NCBI GenBank assembly: GCA_035448625.1
Contig: DAOTJI010000050.1
Span: 1-19,814, forward strand
Direction: 5' to 3'
Source: UBA8904 sp035448625
GTDB lineage: Bacteria; Desulfobacterota; Syntrophia; Syntrophales; Smithellaceae
DNA: 19,814 bases
Shown here: positions 1 through 7,769 of the stretch, in pieces
Layout of the letters: every line of letters begins with the position of its first letter
How positions within the stretch are numbered: position 1 is the first letter of the stretch
Notes under the pieces: model-generated
Seen by the model: the letters and a program-made list of their open reading frames with translations, nothing else
The model's database searches: none
Told to the model about the DNA's origin: nothing
Translations under genes and position numbers: made by a program

Positions 1-3000
1 TCGGCCAGAGCGTCGGCAATTACGAGGGCCAATCCCTGGCCTTCAGTGCAAGCATCGATTGGGGGAGCTGCGGTTATTTCGATCTTAACACCAAGCAAAT
101 GATTTACGGCGATCCTAGCGGGACCTATCTCAAAGGAATTATTGGCAGCGCCACTTCCTTCATCGGCGCTTCCGCTCTGCTTTCCGGCATCGGAACATAT
201 TACGCCGCAAGTGTCTATCCGCTGTATGAGATAAATATCTCCAAAAACCTCAATGTTCCGAACAAAGCCGATTCGCTTAACCTCTGGTTTGGCGGCGTTA
301 AGAATTCGACAAGCCTGTCGGGAAGGATGATGGGGCTCTATGCCAACTTCAACGGCACCAATTACGATGTCGGCTTTTTGAGCACAGGAGACGTAACAGG
401 TAATTTCTACTCCGGCATCGGAATGTGGGAATTGACATCGGGCGCAATGACATCCTCTTCGAAAGGAACTCTTGACACCCAAAGCGATATCACACCCAAT
501 ATTACCGTAACGGATACACCGCGCATCGGCTCGATTTCCGGCAACGGCGGTATCAAAGGCGTTTCCAACGGTTATGATATGTATTTTACCCAGGCGGACG
601 GCACATGGGGCGTCTGGAGGGCTGAGACGGGCGGCACTTACACGAGCGATCCGACCAGCGGATGGACGGGTGTGGAAGGCACCGTGGAAATGGTGAATAA
701 TGCAATTCAGAGCTACTCCATTTCACATCTCACGGGAAAGGACTGGACGGACGGACAACTTGCGGCAACGACCAGCGGCCGCTTCCTGAGCCTGGAGGGC
801 ACAGGAAGAAGTTCCGGCGATATTCTGGGCGTTTATGACTCTTCATCAAAGACCTGGCAGGCGCTTGGCATTGGCCAGATGGAACGCACGGAGGCACTGG
901 CTTTCAGCAGCGTGCTGACCGGAAATCTCTATCAGGTGGTTCCGGGAACCGTGTATAACAAGGAATACAAACAACCTCTCTGGAACTCATCAGGATCATC
1001 CAGCTGGTTCAACCCCTTGAGGTATGAAATCAACTATTTCGCACCTGCTGATGTCACGACCTATCCCTATGATGTCAGGCGGACGATTGCCTTTGAATCC
1101 TACAGAATCATCAATGGCGGAAATATTGAATATCACTATTTTCCGAACGGCAAGTACGTTCCGGTCATGAAAGGCATGGGGGTCACTTTCGAAACAGAGA
1201 GCATCGACACGCCCTCCACGACCGATTTCTCATCGAATCCGCCGGTGACACCCATTTCCGGTTCAGTCAATATTGTTGACAACACACCCGGGAGCGCCAC
1301 CCTGATCGATGGTGTGGTCGTAGTCACGCCCGGCACCGTCTCATCCCTGACGAGTGCTCAACACGTCAAGTCTTTCTATTCCGAATGGCCATCCACCAAT
1401 GCGCTCGTACAGAACGGAGCCTTCACCGGCATTTTGGGCGGTCTGAACAATGTGTCACTGTGGAACTCCAGCTCGGAAAACAAGACCAATCTGATCCTGA
1501 TGGGGAATCACAATGCCTATAACGGATCTCAAATTTTCGGAACGTCAATGGGCGGAATCATCGGTACCGGCGGCTATCTTGGTGTCCTCACCGGAATCAT
1601 TCAGGACACCGATGCGACCACAGCCTACAGTGAGAATCCCCTCGAAGGCCTGATCGTCGGGCTCTATGTCGATCCCAATGGAAACGCAGGCGTGTTGAAG
1701 GGAAACTTTACCGGCGCTTCCTACACAGGCTCGGTCAATATGTGGGAGTCCACCGATGCTTTAGGTTCGGCAACTCTCTATCGCTACTCCACAAATGCTT
1801 ACAGCCTGAGTCCTTCTGCTCTGTCGGCCTATTTCCGTGGCAACATCGGCGCCGGAATCAATTCAGCCATGCACGGCACCTTCGGCGGCAGCGGTTGGAT
1901 TGATACCCCCATGGGTCTCATGGGGCAAACTTTCTCTATCGGCAGCACCCCTTGCTGGGGAATCTTCTCCATGCAGATCGGACTCGCCAATACATTCAGC
2001 AAGCCGGCAGGCAGTTCCGACGCCTGGACAGCGGCCCTGCTCGGATCGGGGGAATTCGGAAATTATCCGACCTACTCCAGCGGAACGTATAGAGACCTGG
2101 GCTACTGGAGCGCAAACATCACAGCCGGCACATGGACAGGGGGGAAATTGACGGGCATACTGGCCGGCGATTTCCTCACGCACAAGAAGATCGGCACGTT
2201 GGAGGGTTCACTGTTAGGAACTTATGACGGCACGACATCCGGGATCTGGCAGGCCGCAGCCGCAGGCACCTATGTGAAAACCCGGGACGTCCTCTTCAGC
2301 AGCGAGATCTGGGGAAACCACTATGCACTGGCAACCGCAAAAACAGGCGGCAAATCAGACTACGGGGACGGCAGCTCTTACTTCTACTGGTATAACAACG
2401 ATCCGGAAAGCCTAAATAATTACGGTGACAGCACCTATGACAACAAAACGGCAAGAACCAAAACGATTACGCGTTTCGACATTCAGGGTCCTCCTGGCGC
2501 CGAGAAAGCGCATAAAGATGTGTGGGTCTATAATACGGTTGACGACTCCTACACCTTCACAACCATCGTTTACGATTCGCTGGAGGCATATAATACCGAT
2601 ATGGCAAGCCTGCAGAAGGATCCGGTAAGCCAAAACCCGCTCCCGTCAACGGATCAAATGAATTTCCGGGAATCGGATTTCAACGGAATTCTGGCGGGCG
2701 TGGATAATCTATGGGCCAATATTGGAGCGGCGACACCCACGGCAGAGTCCCCCTACACATCCTCTCCCACGAGGATCTATATGATGGGAGACATCAATAA
2801 ATTCGATAAGATTGAGCCTCGTCTCTTTACCGGAACGGTTGTGAGTTTCGATCCGCTGGCCGGTTTGAATCCCTTCATGAATTCTAAAAGCCCTGTCATC
2901 GATGGAAAGTACGGGGCCTACTACGGGTTCCTCGGCGGAACCGCAGCCCCGGACAACACCCTTTCCGGTTTCTTCCGTGCTTTTTACATGGATCAGAACC

Positions 3001-4142
3001 GGAAGATCGGTTTGATATACACCGATGCACCCCTAGCCGGATCCTTTGATGCGACCACCGGTATGTGGAAGGCTGAAGGCAATGTCTATACCTACAAGTT
3101 GCTCAACGCCTCGAACATCACCGACTCATCGGTGATGCCCGAGTCTTTTGCTAGCAAACTGCAATCGGGATGGGGCCAAAGCTGGGAAAATAATATGAGC
3201 TTTTCACCCATCTGGGAAGACGGCCATGTCAGCGGAGGAACAGGAATCAATTTTGCCGCTATTTATGAAGCCGGCGTCGGTTTCCCCTTTGTTTATCCTC
3301 TTGGGGAACAGGTTATGTCGTCCTACTTGAGTCTCGGAACCGGCACGATCGGCGGAAAGTTCAGCGGCAGCAATCTGCCGACCAATTGGACTTGGACGTT
3401 CACGCCGTATACAAATGATCACACAAGCTTCATCAGCGTAACAGACCTGACGATAACCGAAAGCAACCATACGTTTAAAGGAAATACAGTGAATGCCGAC
3501 GTCAACTGGGAGAATGGCAGCACATCCATCACCGGAGGAGAGATCAAGGGACTCTTCGATCCTGTCGCATCCACCTGGCAGGCCGTCAGAAATGGAACTT
3601 CTCTCGAAACCGCGGCTTTTGTAAACCTGGTCAACAGCTTCTCTACCGATGCGGAAAAGAACGCCTTTATGACGGCGATGAAGATCCCGGCGGTTCTGGT
3701 GGGAACAACGGATCTGCGAGGCAGCGGGAGCGTGACGGGAGGTTCCATTAATCTTGGGAGCGCATCGGATGCCGGCAGGGGAATCCTCAATACGGGCTTC
3801 TATGCCTACTCAACCGGTGCAAAACCCCAAGTCTGGGCTTCCGGTTCAGTGAACGGGGCATACACGGGCAGTCCGACCGCAGGCACCGTCAACCTCTCCG
3901 GCTATGCACCCGGCACGACAGGAACGACAAACGGAATCACCGCCAACTTCAATGTCCAGCAATTCGGGGCGTCAACCTGGGGCGCAACCGTAACAAACGG
4001 CAACGCGCCGGCAAATTCGCTGACGGCTCCACAAGGCGGAAGCGCCACACATGCTGCAATGACCTTCCAGGGTGGAGCAGCGGGGACCGTCAATCCCACC
4101 GCCGGAACCTTTACCGGCACAGCGGCAGGCATAGTCAAGTAA
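1..4142 (+). CDS. Giant modular Gly/Ser/Thr-rich protein, 5' end outside window
   Basis: The frame is open from base 3 with no stop before the ATG at 99, so the true start lies upstream and at least 1379 residues are visible. I do not recognise the family. The sequence is rich in Gly, Ser, Thr, Asn and aromatic residues, almost free of Cys, and full of short G-x-L-x-G turns, as expected of an extended beta-strand secreted or surface protein; this is inference, because any signal peptide is outside the window. About three diverged modules recur. The clearest landmarks are G-x-Y/F-D-x(4-5)-W-Q-A at 828, 2217 and 3549, and GIL-GG/AG-x-N at 1428 and 2685. The last 120 residues are low-complexity Gly/Thr/Ala and end in GTFTGTAAGIVK. 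It ends with TAA followed by a strong terminator, and is convergent with the HEPN/MNT pair. Confidence 0.8.
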   Translation, partial: GQSVGNYEGQSLAFSASIDWGSCGYFDLNTKQMIYGDPSGTYLKGIIGSATSFIGASALLSGIGTYYAASVYPLYEINISKNLNVPNKADSLNLWFGGVKNSTSLSGRMMGLYANFNGTNYDVGFLSTGDVTGNFYSGIGMWELTSGAMTSSSKGTLDTQSDITPNITVTDTPRIGSISGNGGIKGVSNGYDMYFTQADGTWGVWRAETGGTYTSDPTSGWTGVEGTVEMVNNAIQSYSISHLTGKDWTDGQLAATTSGRFLSLEGTGRSSGDILGVYDSSSKTWQALGIGQMERTEALAFSSVLTGNLYQVVPGTVYNKEYKQPLWNSSGSSSWFNPLRYEINYFAPADVTTYPYDVRRTIAFESYRIINGGNIEYHYFPNGKYVPVMKGMGVTFETESIDTPSTTDFSSNPPVTPISGSVNIVDNTPGSATLIDGVVVVTPGTVSSLTSAQHVKSFYSEWPSTNALVQNGAFTGILGGLNNVSLWNSSSENKTNLILMGNHNAYNGSQIFGTSMGGIIGTGGYLGVLTGIIQDTDATTAYSENPLEGLIVGLYVDPNGNAGVLKGNFTGASYTGSVNMWESTDALGSATLYRYSTNAYSLSPSALSAYFRGNIGAGINSAMHGTFGGSGWIDTPMGLMGQTFSIGSTPCWGIFSMQIGLANTFSKPAGSSDAWTAALLGSGEFGNYPTYSSGTYRDLGYWSANITAGTWTGGKLTGILAGDFLTHKKIGTLEGSLLGTYDGTTSGIWQAAAAGTYVKTRDVLFSSEIWGNHYALATAKTGGKSDYGDGSSYFYWYNNDPESLNNYGDSTYDNKTARTKTITRFDIQGPPGAEKAHKDVWVYNTVDDSYTFTTIVYDSLEAYNTDMASLQKDPVSQNPLPSTDQMNFRESDFNGILAGVDNLWANIGAATPTAESPYTSSPTRIYMMGDINKFDKIEPRLFTGTVVSFDPLAGLNPFMNSKSPVIDGKYGAYYGFLGGTAAPDNTLSGFFRAFYMDQNRKIGLIYTDAPLAGSFDATTGMWKAEGNVYTYKLLNASNITDSSVMPESFASKLQSGWGQSWENNMSFSPIWEDGHVSGGTGINFAAIYEAGVGFPFVYPLGEQVMSSYLSLGTGTIGGKFSGSNLPTNWTWTFTPYTNDHTSFISVTDLTITESNHTFKGNTVNADVNWENGSTSITGGEIKGLFDPVASTWQAVRNGTSLETAAFVNLVNSFSTDAEKNAFMTAMKIPAVLVGTTDLRGSGSVTGGSINLGSASDAGRGILNTGFYAYSTGAKPQVWASGSVNGAYTGSPTAGTVNLSGYAPGTTGTTNGITANFNVQQFGASTWGATVTNGNAPANSLTAPQGGSATHAAMTFQGGAAGTVNPTAGTFTGTAAGIVK
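291..3584 (+). repeat. Three diverged protein modules of about 1.3-1.4 kb
   Basis: Within the giant gene, the block with G-x-Y/F-D followed by W-Q-A occurs at 828-863, 2217-2255 and 3549-3584, spaced 1389 and 1332 bases. Copies 1 and 2 share a following block with F-S-S then G-N-x-Y (nt 886-942 and 2278-2333); copy 3 has diverged there. The GIL-GG/AG-x-N block opens modules 2 (1428) and 3 (2685), with a degenerate counterpart near 291. Repetition is visible at protein level only, so the duplications are old. Confidence 0.5.
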
Positions 4143-4195
4143 GGCGGCGCGTTTGAAAAAGGGTTAACCTGATCAATGATTTGAACATCAACCAA

Positions 4196-4232
4196 AGAGG
4201 AGGCGCGTGAATCACGCGCCTCCTCTGTTTTT
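4196..4232 (+). terminator. Rho-independent terminator of the giant gene
   Basis: A perfect 14-bp stem (4196-4209 with 4213-4226) closes on the 3-nt loop AAT. One G and five T follow on the plus strand. It starts 53 bases after the TAA of the giant gene. On the minus strand the run after the stem is only TTT then GG, so it is a weaker terminator for the convergent HEPN/MNT transcript. Confidence 0.85.
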
Positions 4233-4247
4233 CCATCATGTTCCAGA

Positions 4248-4559
4248 TCACAAAATAACTTTTTGGCCTTCGCGGCGTGCCATTTCAACAATCATGCTTG
4301 CGTCGTCTTCCTGCCATTGACGGAGGCCGCAGGGAACCGGTTCTATCCGGTTGTCCGTTTTTGCCGCAACATGCCACAAAAGGTCGATATCCCGCCTGCT
4401 TTTACGTCCGTCAAAAATCGGAGAAACCACGACAACGTCAATATCACTCATTTGATCGGCTCTTGCCTGCGCATAGGAACCGTAAATAACGCCGAATTCA
4501 ACATCCAACCCTCTTTCCTTGAGCCGGTTGAGATACCTGCTGACACAGCCTATGATCAT
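4248..4559 (-). CDS. MNT-type nucleotidyltransferase (minimal, MntA-like)
   Basis: A small nucleotidyltransferase-fold protein of 103 residues. The core motif GSYAQARADQMSDIDVVVV gives the G-S pair and the two metal-binding Asp of the DxD strand. In the HEPN/MNT family the MNT partner usually acts as antitoxin, and characterised members inactivate the HEPN RNase by adding AMP; that role here is inferred. I chose the ATG at 4559 because it overlaps the HEPN stop codon by the usual 4 bases (ATGA). A GTG at 4571 in the same frame would add four residues and a 16-base overlap. Length is normal for minimal MNT proteins. Stand-alone minimal nucleotidyltransferases without toxin function also exist. 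Confidence 0.85.
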   Translation of the reverse strand: MIIGCVSRYLNRLKERGLDVEFGVIYGSYAQARADQMSDIDVVVVSPIFDGRKSRRDIDLLWHVAAKTDNRIEPVPCGLRQWQEDDASMIVEMARREGQKVIL

Positions 4560-4930
4560 TTCATCAACCACTGAAAAACCTCCCGTCCGCGATTGAAATA
4601 TGCAATGGCTTCTTGCATCGTCGGAGACTTACTTAATGAATCGGGATATCTTCCTTCAACATGAAATGCCATCATCTCCGACAAAATATCCGAATAATCA
4701 TCGCTGACTTCAAGCCCGGCCATTTCAGCAAGTCTATTTAAATTATGGATGCGAGGGGCCAAATCATTTATTCGTTTGCAGACAAGCGATTTCAAAGCTT
4801 TCTCTAAAGCAAGGTGGACGAAAAACAAAGCATATCTTGTCTTCCCGCCGTCTAAAAGCTGCCTGGCCACATCCCAGTCTTCAATGGCCGACGTTTTCCA
4901 ATATTGAATTTGCTTGCTGATATCCACCAT
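4556..4930 (-). CDS. HEPN-domain protein, partner of the MNT gene
   Basis: A 124-residue all-helical HEPN protein of the PF05168 type. Visible signs are the helix with A-L-E-K-A-L-K (residues 41-47) after R32-Y-A-L-F-F-V-H39, the I-H-N-L stretch (61-64) and the R-Y-P-D motif (94-97) before the last helix. R32 and H39 could form the Rx(4-6)H RNase motif, but the fit to catalytic HEPN toxins is uncertain. It lies first in a two-gene operon with the nucleotidyltransferase. Together they are a likely HEPN/MNT toxin-antitoxin or stress module. Starts at ATG; no strong Shine-Dalgarno is visible. Confidence 0.82.
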   Translation of the reverse strand: MVDISKQIQYWKTSAIEDWDVARQLLDGGKTRYALFFVHLALEKALKSLVCKRINDLAPRIHNLNRLAEMAGLEVSDDYSDILSEMMAFHVEGRYPDSLSKSPTMQEAIAYFNRGREVFQWLMK

Positions 4931-4984
4931 ACAATTTCGTCTTTTTCCGTGCTATGTTTTATGAGATTCATAAATCACGATTAT

Positions 4985-5013
4985 ATATTATGATTTTAAA
5001 CAATAAGTTTCAA
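4985..5013 (-). promoter_or_regulatory. Possible sigma70 promoter of the HEPN/MNT operon
   Basis: On the minus strand, TTGAAA (5013-5008) is followed after 17 bases by TAATAT (4990-4985) in a very AT-rich stretch that also holds an exact TATAAT (4985-4980). Transcription would start about 50 bases before the HEPN ATG. Spacing is ideal for the first pair but its -10 is only 4/6. The 129-base gap 4931-5059 holds nothing else I can name. Confidence 0.4.
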
Positions 5014-5059
5014 GCGCTTTTTGATATCCCGACACATACCTCCGGATGCAGGAGTAATT

Positions 5060-6505
5060 CTACTCCGGCTCAAACTGGTTTTTGGCCGACCAGAAGGAGG
5101 GAAGATGCCTCAGCAGATACAGCAGGCTTTTGCGGTGCTCCCAGATGCGGCCCCGGAACCGCCTGCGCCAGGCCGGATCGGAATAAAAGCGTTTGACGTG
5201 CTCGTTGTAGAGGTGATCGAGTTTTTCTTTGGACTCGATTCCACGCGGAATAAAAACAAAATTCAGGCAGTTCATCAGCCGCCAGTCTTCCGTAAAGGTT
5301 CCTTCCTCGCGGATCGTCGGCCACAGCGGCGCGCCGGGAAACGGAGTGAACTTGGCCATGTTCATGTCGTCGAGCCCCAGGGAAATAATAAAGTCGGATG
5401 TCTTTTTAATGGACGCTTCCGTTTCTCCCGGCAGCCCCATCATAAACAACCCTTTGGCGCGCAGTCCCGCCGCCTGAATGCGCCGCACGGTATCGCGCAC
5501 GTCATCGAGCGACACGCCGGACTTGTGGCGCGCAAGCATTTCCGGATCGGCCGATTCAATCCCCAGCGACACCATCAGACAGCCCGCCTCTTTGAGCATT
5601 CCGAGCAGATCGTCGTCCGTGTAGCCCACGCGCACGGCGCAGTTGAAGTTCATGCCCAAGGGAACGCGCGCAAGCTTTTCGCACAGCTCCACGATGCGCC
5701 CGCGGTTGGCGGTGAAGAGATCGTCGTAGATATTGACGTGGCGCGCGCCGAATTGATCGCGCAGGTATTTCATGTGGTCGTAAATGTAGGCGGCCGAGTT
5801 GTAGCGGAATCCCTTCTGAAACACCGAGCGGTCGCAGTAGGAGCAGGAATACATGCAGCCGCGAGAGGTGATCATCGTCGCGCCGGGAGTTTGTTTGTAG
5901 CTGAAAAGCGGGAGGTGATAGTCTTTGGGGAATCCCCGCAGTTTTTCATAGGCCGGAAACGGCAGGTCATCGAGGTTCGCGATATGCTTTCTCGGGTCGT
6001 TGGCGACGGCCACGCCGTTTTCCCGGCGGATCAGACCCGAGATCGCCGCCGGATCGGCGCCTGACGCCAGTTCGCCCATCGTTTGCTCTCCCTCTCCCGC
6101 CGCCAGATAATCGAAGGAAGGATAAGCCTCCAGAAGTTTCTCTCTCAGTGCGGAGACATGCACGCCGCCGCAGACGGTAACGATGTCGGGCCGGCTGTCC
6201 TTGATTTTTTGCGCAAGGTCGGCCGCGTCGGGAAACGATGATGTCGTGGCGGAAAAGCCCACGACCTGCGGGTCAAACGCTACAATGTCCCGAACCTGTT
6301 GCCGGATATCTATCGGCGCGCCGGGGCCCAGGCAGTCATAGACAAAGACGTCGTGTCCTTCGCGCATCAGCCAGGACGCGATGGAGAGCATCCCCTGCGG
6401 CACCATCCGGTTGGCAATGTCGGTGATGTCGCGCCTTCCCGGAAACCAGTTGAACCCGCGGGGATGAACCAGGACGATGCGTTTTTTTTGTTGGCGTAAC
6501 ACCAT
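5060..6505 (-). CDS. B12-binding-domain radical SAM protein
   Basis: A 481-residue cobalamin-binding radical SAM protein (class B type). An N-terminal Rossmann-like B12-binding region spans about residues 8-140, with VVGFSATTSSF and the CGGVHVSA strand. The radical SAM core begins with C217-M-Y-S-C221-S-Y-C224, the three cysteines that hold the 4Fe-4S cluster, and continues with the YDDLFTANR and SLGIESAD strands typical of the BchE/HpnJ-like superfamily. Such enzymes methylate unactivated carbons or rearrange lipids and pigments; the substrate cannot be read from sequence. It is the last minus-strand gene before the HEPN pair, 160 bases after the KS-like gene and on the same strand, so it may tailor the cluster product, although the gap holds hairpins that could uncouple it. 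An upstream GAGGG lies 11 bases from the ATG. Confidence 0.88.
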   Translation of the reverse strand: MVLRQQKKRIVLVHPRGFNWFPGRRDITDIANRMVPQGMLSIASWLMREGHDVFVYDCLGPGAPIDIRQQVRDIVAFDPQVVGFSATTSSFPDAADLAQKIKDSRPDIVTVCGGVHVSALREKLLEAYPSFDYLAAGEGEQTMGELASGADPAAISGLIRRENGVAVANDPRKHIANLDDLPFPAYEKLRGFPKDYHLPLFSYKQTPGATMITSRGCMYSCSYCDRSVFQKGFRYNSAAYIYDHMKYLRDQFGARHVNIYDDLFTANRGRIVELCEKLARVPLGMNFNCAVRVGYTDDDLLGMLKEAGCLMVSLGIESADPEMLARHKSGVSLDDVRDTVRRIQAAGLRAKGLFMMGLPGETEASIKKTSDFIISLGLDDMNMAKFTPFPGAPLWPTIREEGTFTEDWRLMNCLNFVFIPRGIESKEKLDHLYNEHVKRFYSDPAWRRRFRGRIWEHRKSLLYLLRHLPSFWSAKNQFEPE

Positions 6506-6567
6506 GATTTATTTGTCCCTCGTGACGCCACACGGGCATGAAAATAATCAGTGCGCCGAGGTTATTA

Positions 6568-6624
6568 GCGGGTCTAAAGACCCGCCCTACATTTTTTTTA
6601 TGTAGTGCGTACCTTTAGGTGCGC
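6568..6624. repeat. Three adjacent short palindromes (REP-like)
   Basis: Three hairpins stand side by side in the 160-base gap between the KS-like and radical SAM genes. GCGGGTC/GACCCGC (6568-6574 with 6579-6585) has a 4-base loop. CTACAT/ATGTAG (6587-6592 with 6600-6605) has an all-T loop. GCGTACCT/AGGTGCGC (6607-6614 with 6617-6624) has one G-T pair. No clean T-tract terminator follows on the minus strand. This looks like a dispersed intergenic palindromic repeat, possibly also an mRNA stabiliser or pause. Confidence 0.6.
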
Positions 6625-6665
6625 TTGTTTCTTTGCCTTGGTCCTACTATCATAGGAATGACAGG

Positions 6666-7766
6666 CTATTCCGTTGCCGCCGCGATCAGGGCCGGTCTGC
6701 CGGACGAGGAAAAATTCCCGTGGACCAGGAACGTTCTTCGGCGGGAAAGCAGGGTCCGCGCCAGTCCGCAGGCGGAAGCCGTGGAAGAGATGCCGCAGGC
6801 GATCAGATAATCGTCCATTTCCCAGCCGTTTTTTTGCCAAAGAGCCTCGTTCATGTCTGAAAGACGAAAACCGGGCAGGAACAGCTTCGTGACATTTTCT
6901 CTGTCATTCCCGCGAAGGCGGGAATCCGGTTTTTTCGGTGTTTCTGTAGATTTCCGCTTTCGCGGGAATGACAACGGGGTGGGCTTGCAGCCATCGTCCG
7001 GGGATTCCATTTTGTGCCGCAATTCTTCAAACTGTTTTTCACAGTATTTCAGCAGATCGTCCGAGGACGGTCTTTCTGCGTCCGTTAATCCGCTCGAAAA
7101 TTCAACGGATAGAATATCTCCGATTTTCATTTCCCCGTCGCCGCCCAGCAAAAGCCAGCCGCTGCCTTCTCCCAGGGGGGCCCGCCGATAGCGGCCGGGA
7201 GCCAGGTTCAGCCGCTCCCGATAGTCTTCCACGGACGGCGTGAACACGTCACAGCCTCCGACCAGCGCCAGATCGATCTCGCCTGCCGCCAGGTAGCTCT
7301 GCGCCAGCCACAGAGCGGATTCAAAAGACAGCTCTTCCTGCGAGACGGTGAGGACAACGCCCTTGATGCCGCAAAACTTCGCCAGAAAGAACGCGGCGGA
7401 GTTGCTCACGGAATTGGCGAACTGGTTGGGGCTGGGAAACCCTCCGTCGTGCTTGAACACCTGCGTGATGAACGGCAGGATTTCATCGATGTTGCCCAGG
7501 CCGGTGGCCAGAAAAATGCCGATGTTCCGCCCCCGCAGCGCTTCTTCGGGAACGCGGGACATGCAGGCCAGCGCACCGCAGCAGACCAGCTTGATGAACC
7601 GGCCCGCGCGACGCATGGGCTGACCCATCATTTTCTGCACCAGCTCATCGGGATTCGCCGGCAGTTTCGCCTCGTCCCACGCGGCATCCGCATTGGGCAC
7701 CAGCGCAGGCCCTAGATAGCTCGCCGCCATGACCGGCAGGGAAGAATTTTGTAATTTTGTCGTCAT
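6666..7766 (-). CDS. Inactive ketosynthase-like protein (chain-length-factor-like), carrying an in-frame repeat
   Basis: A 366-residue KS-fold protein starting 3 bases after the complete ketosynthase. Aligning the nucleophile strand with its neighbour (S-M-A-C-V-S against S-Q-E-E-L-S) puts Glu145 where the active Cys should be. The AHGTGT histidine block is absent and the final His strand reads GISSTASACG, so the catalytic triad is gone. The GIFLATGLGN (about 83-92) and LALVGGCDVF (166-175) strands remain clear. By analogy with KS-beta/CLF and ApeC-type partners it should dimerise with the active KS and shape the chain-length cavity. Residues 266-289 are encoded by a palindromic DNA repeat and are foreign to the fold, so without them the protein would be about 342 residues. 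Length and reading frame are intact, so I keep it as a gene rather than a pseudogene. Confidence 0.82.
   Translation of the reverse strand: MTTKLQNSSLPVMAASYLGPALVPNADAAWDEAKLPANPDELVQKMMGQPMRRAGRFIKLVCCGALACMSRVPEEALRGRNIGIFLATGLGNIDEILPFITQVFKHDGGFPSPNQFANSVSNSAAFFLAKFCGIKGVVLTVSQEELSFESALWLAQSYLAAGEIDLALVGGCDVFTPSVEDYRERLNLAPGRYRRAPLGEGSGWLLLGGDGEMKIGDILSVEFSSGLTDAERPSSDDLLKYCEKQFEELRHKMESPDDGCKPTPLSFPRKRKSTETPKKPDSRLRGNDRENVTKLFLPGFRLSDMNEALWQKNGWEMDDYLIACGISSTASACGLARTLLSRRRTFLVHGNFSSSGRPALIAAATE
6902..6973. repeat. 72-bp palindromic repeat (REP/MITE-like) inside a coding region
   Basis: Perfect 15-bp terminal inverted repeats (6902-6916 and 6959-6973) bound the element. The left end contains its own hairpin, ATTCCCGC/GCGGGAAT (6906-6913 with 6918-6925); the right half holds an imperfect version. 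The core ATTCCCGCGAAGGCGGGAAT is of the widespread type that, when translated, gives S-F-P-R-x-R-x-S ... R-x-R-G-N-D. Here the minus strand reads SFPRKRKS ... SRLRGNDR in frame with the KS-like gene, and the plus strand is open too. Only one copy lies in this window. Confidence 0.88.
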
Positions 7767-7769
7767 ATC

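Noticed and set aside
3419..4291. Overlapping minus-strand frames of 123 and 129 codons
   Set aside because: They lie opposite the repetitive 3' end of the giant gene and mirror its Gly/Thr/Ala bias as Pro/Val/Ala; the second would also cross the terminator.
5021..6064. 347-codon open frame on the plus strand
   Set aside because: Antisense to the radical SAM gene, which has an intact CxxxCxxC motif; no recognisable product.
6902..6973. CRISPR-like repeat
   Set aside because: Only one copy with terminal inverted repeats and no spacer array; it is a REP/MITE-type palindrome.
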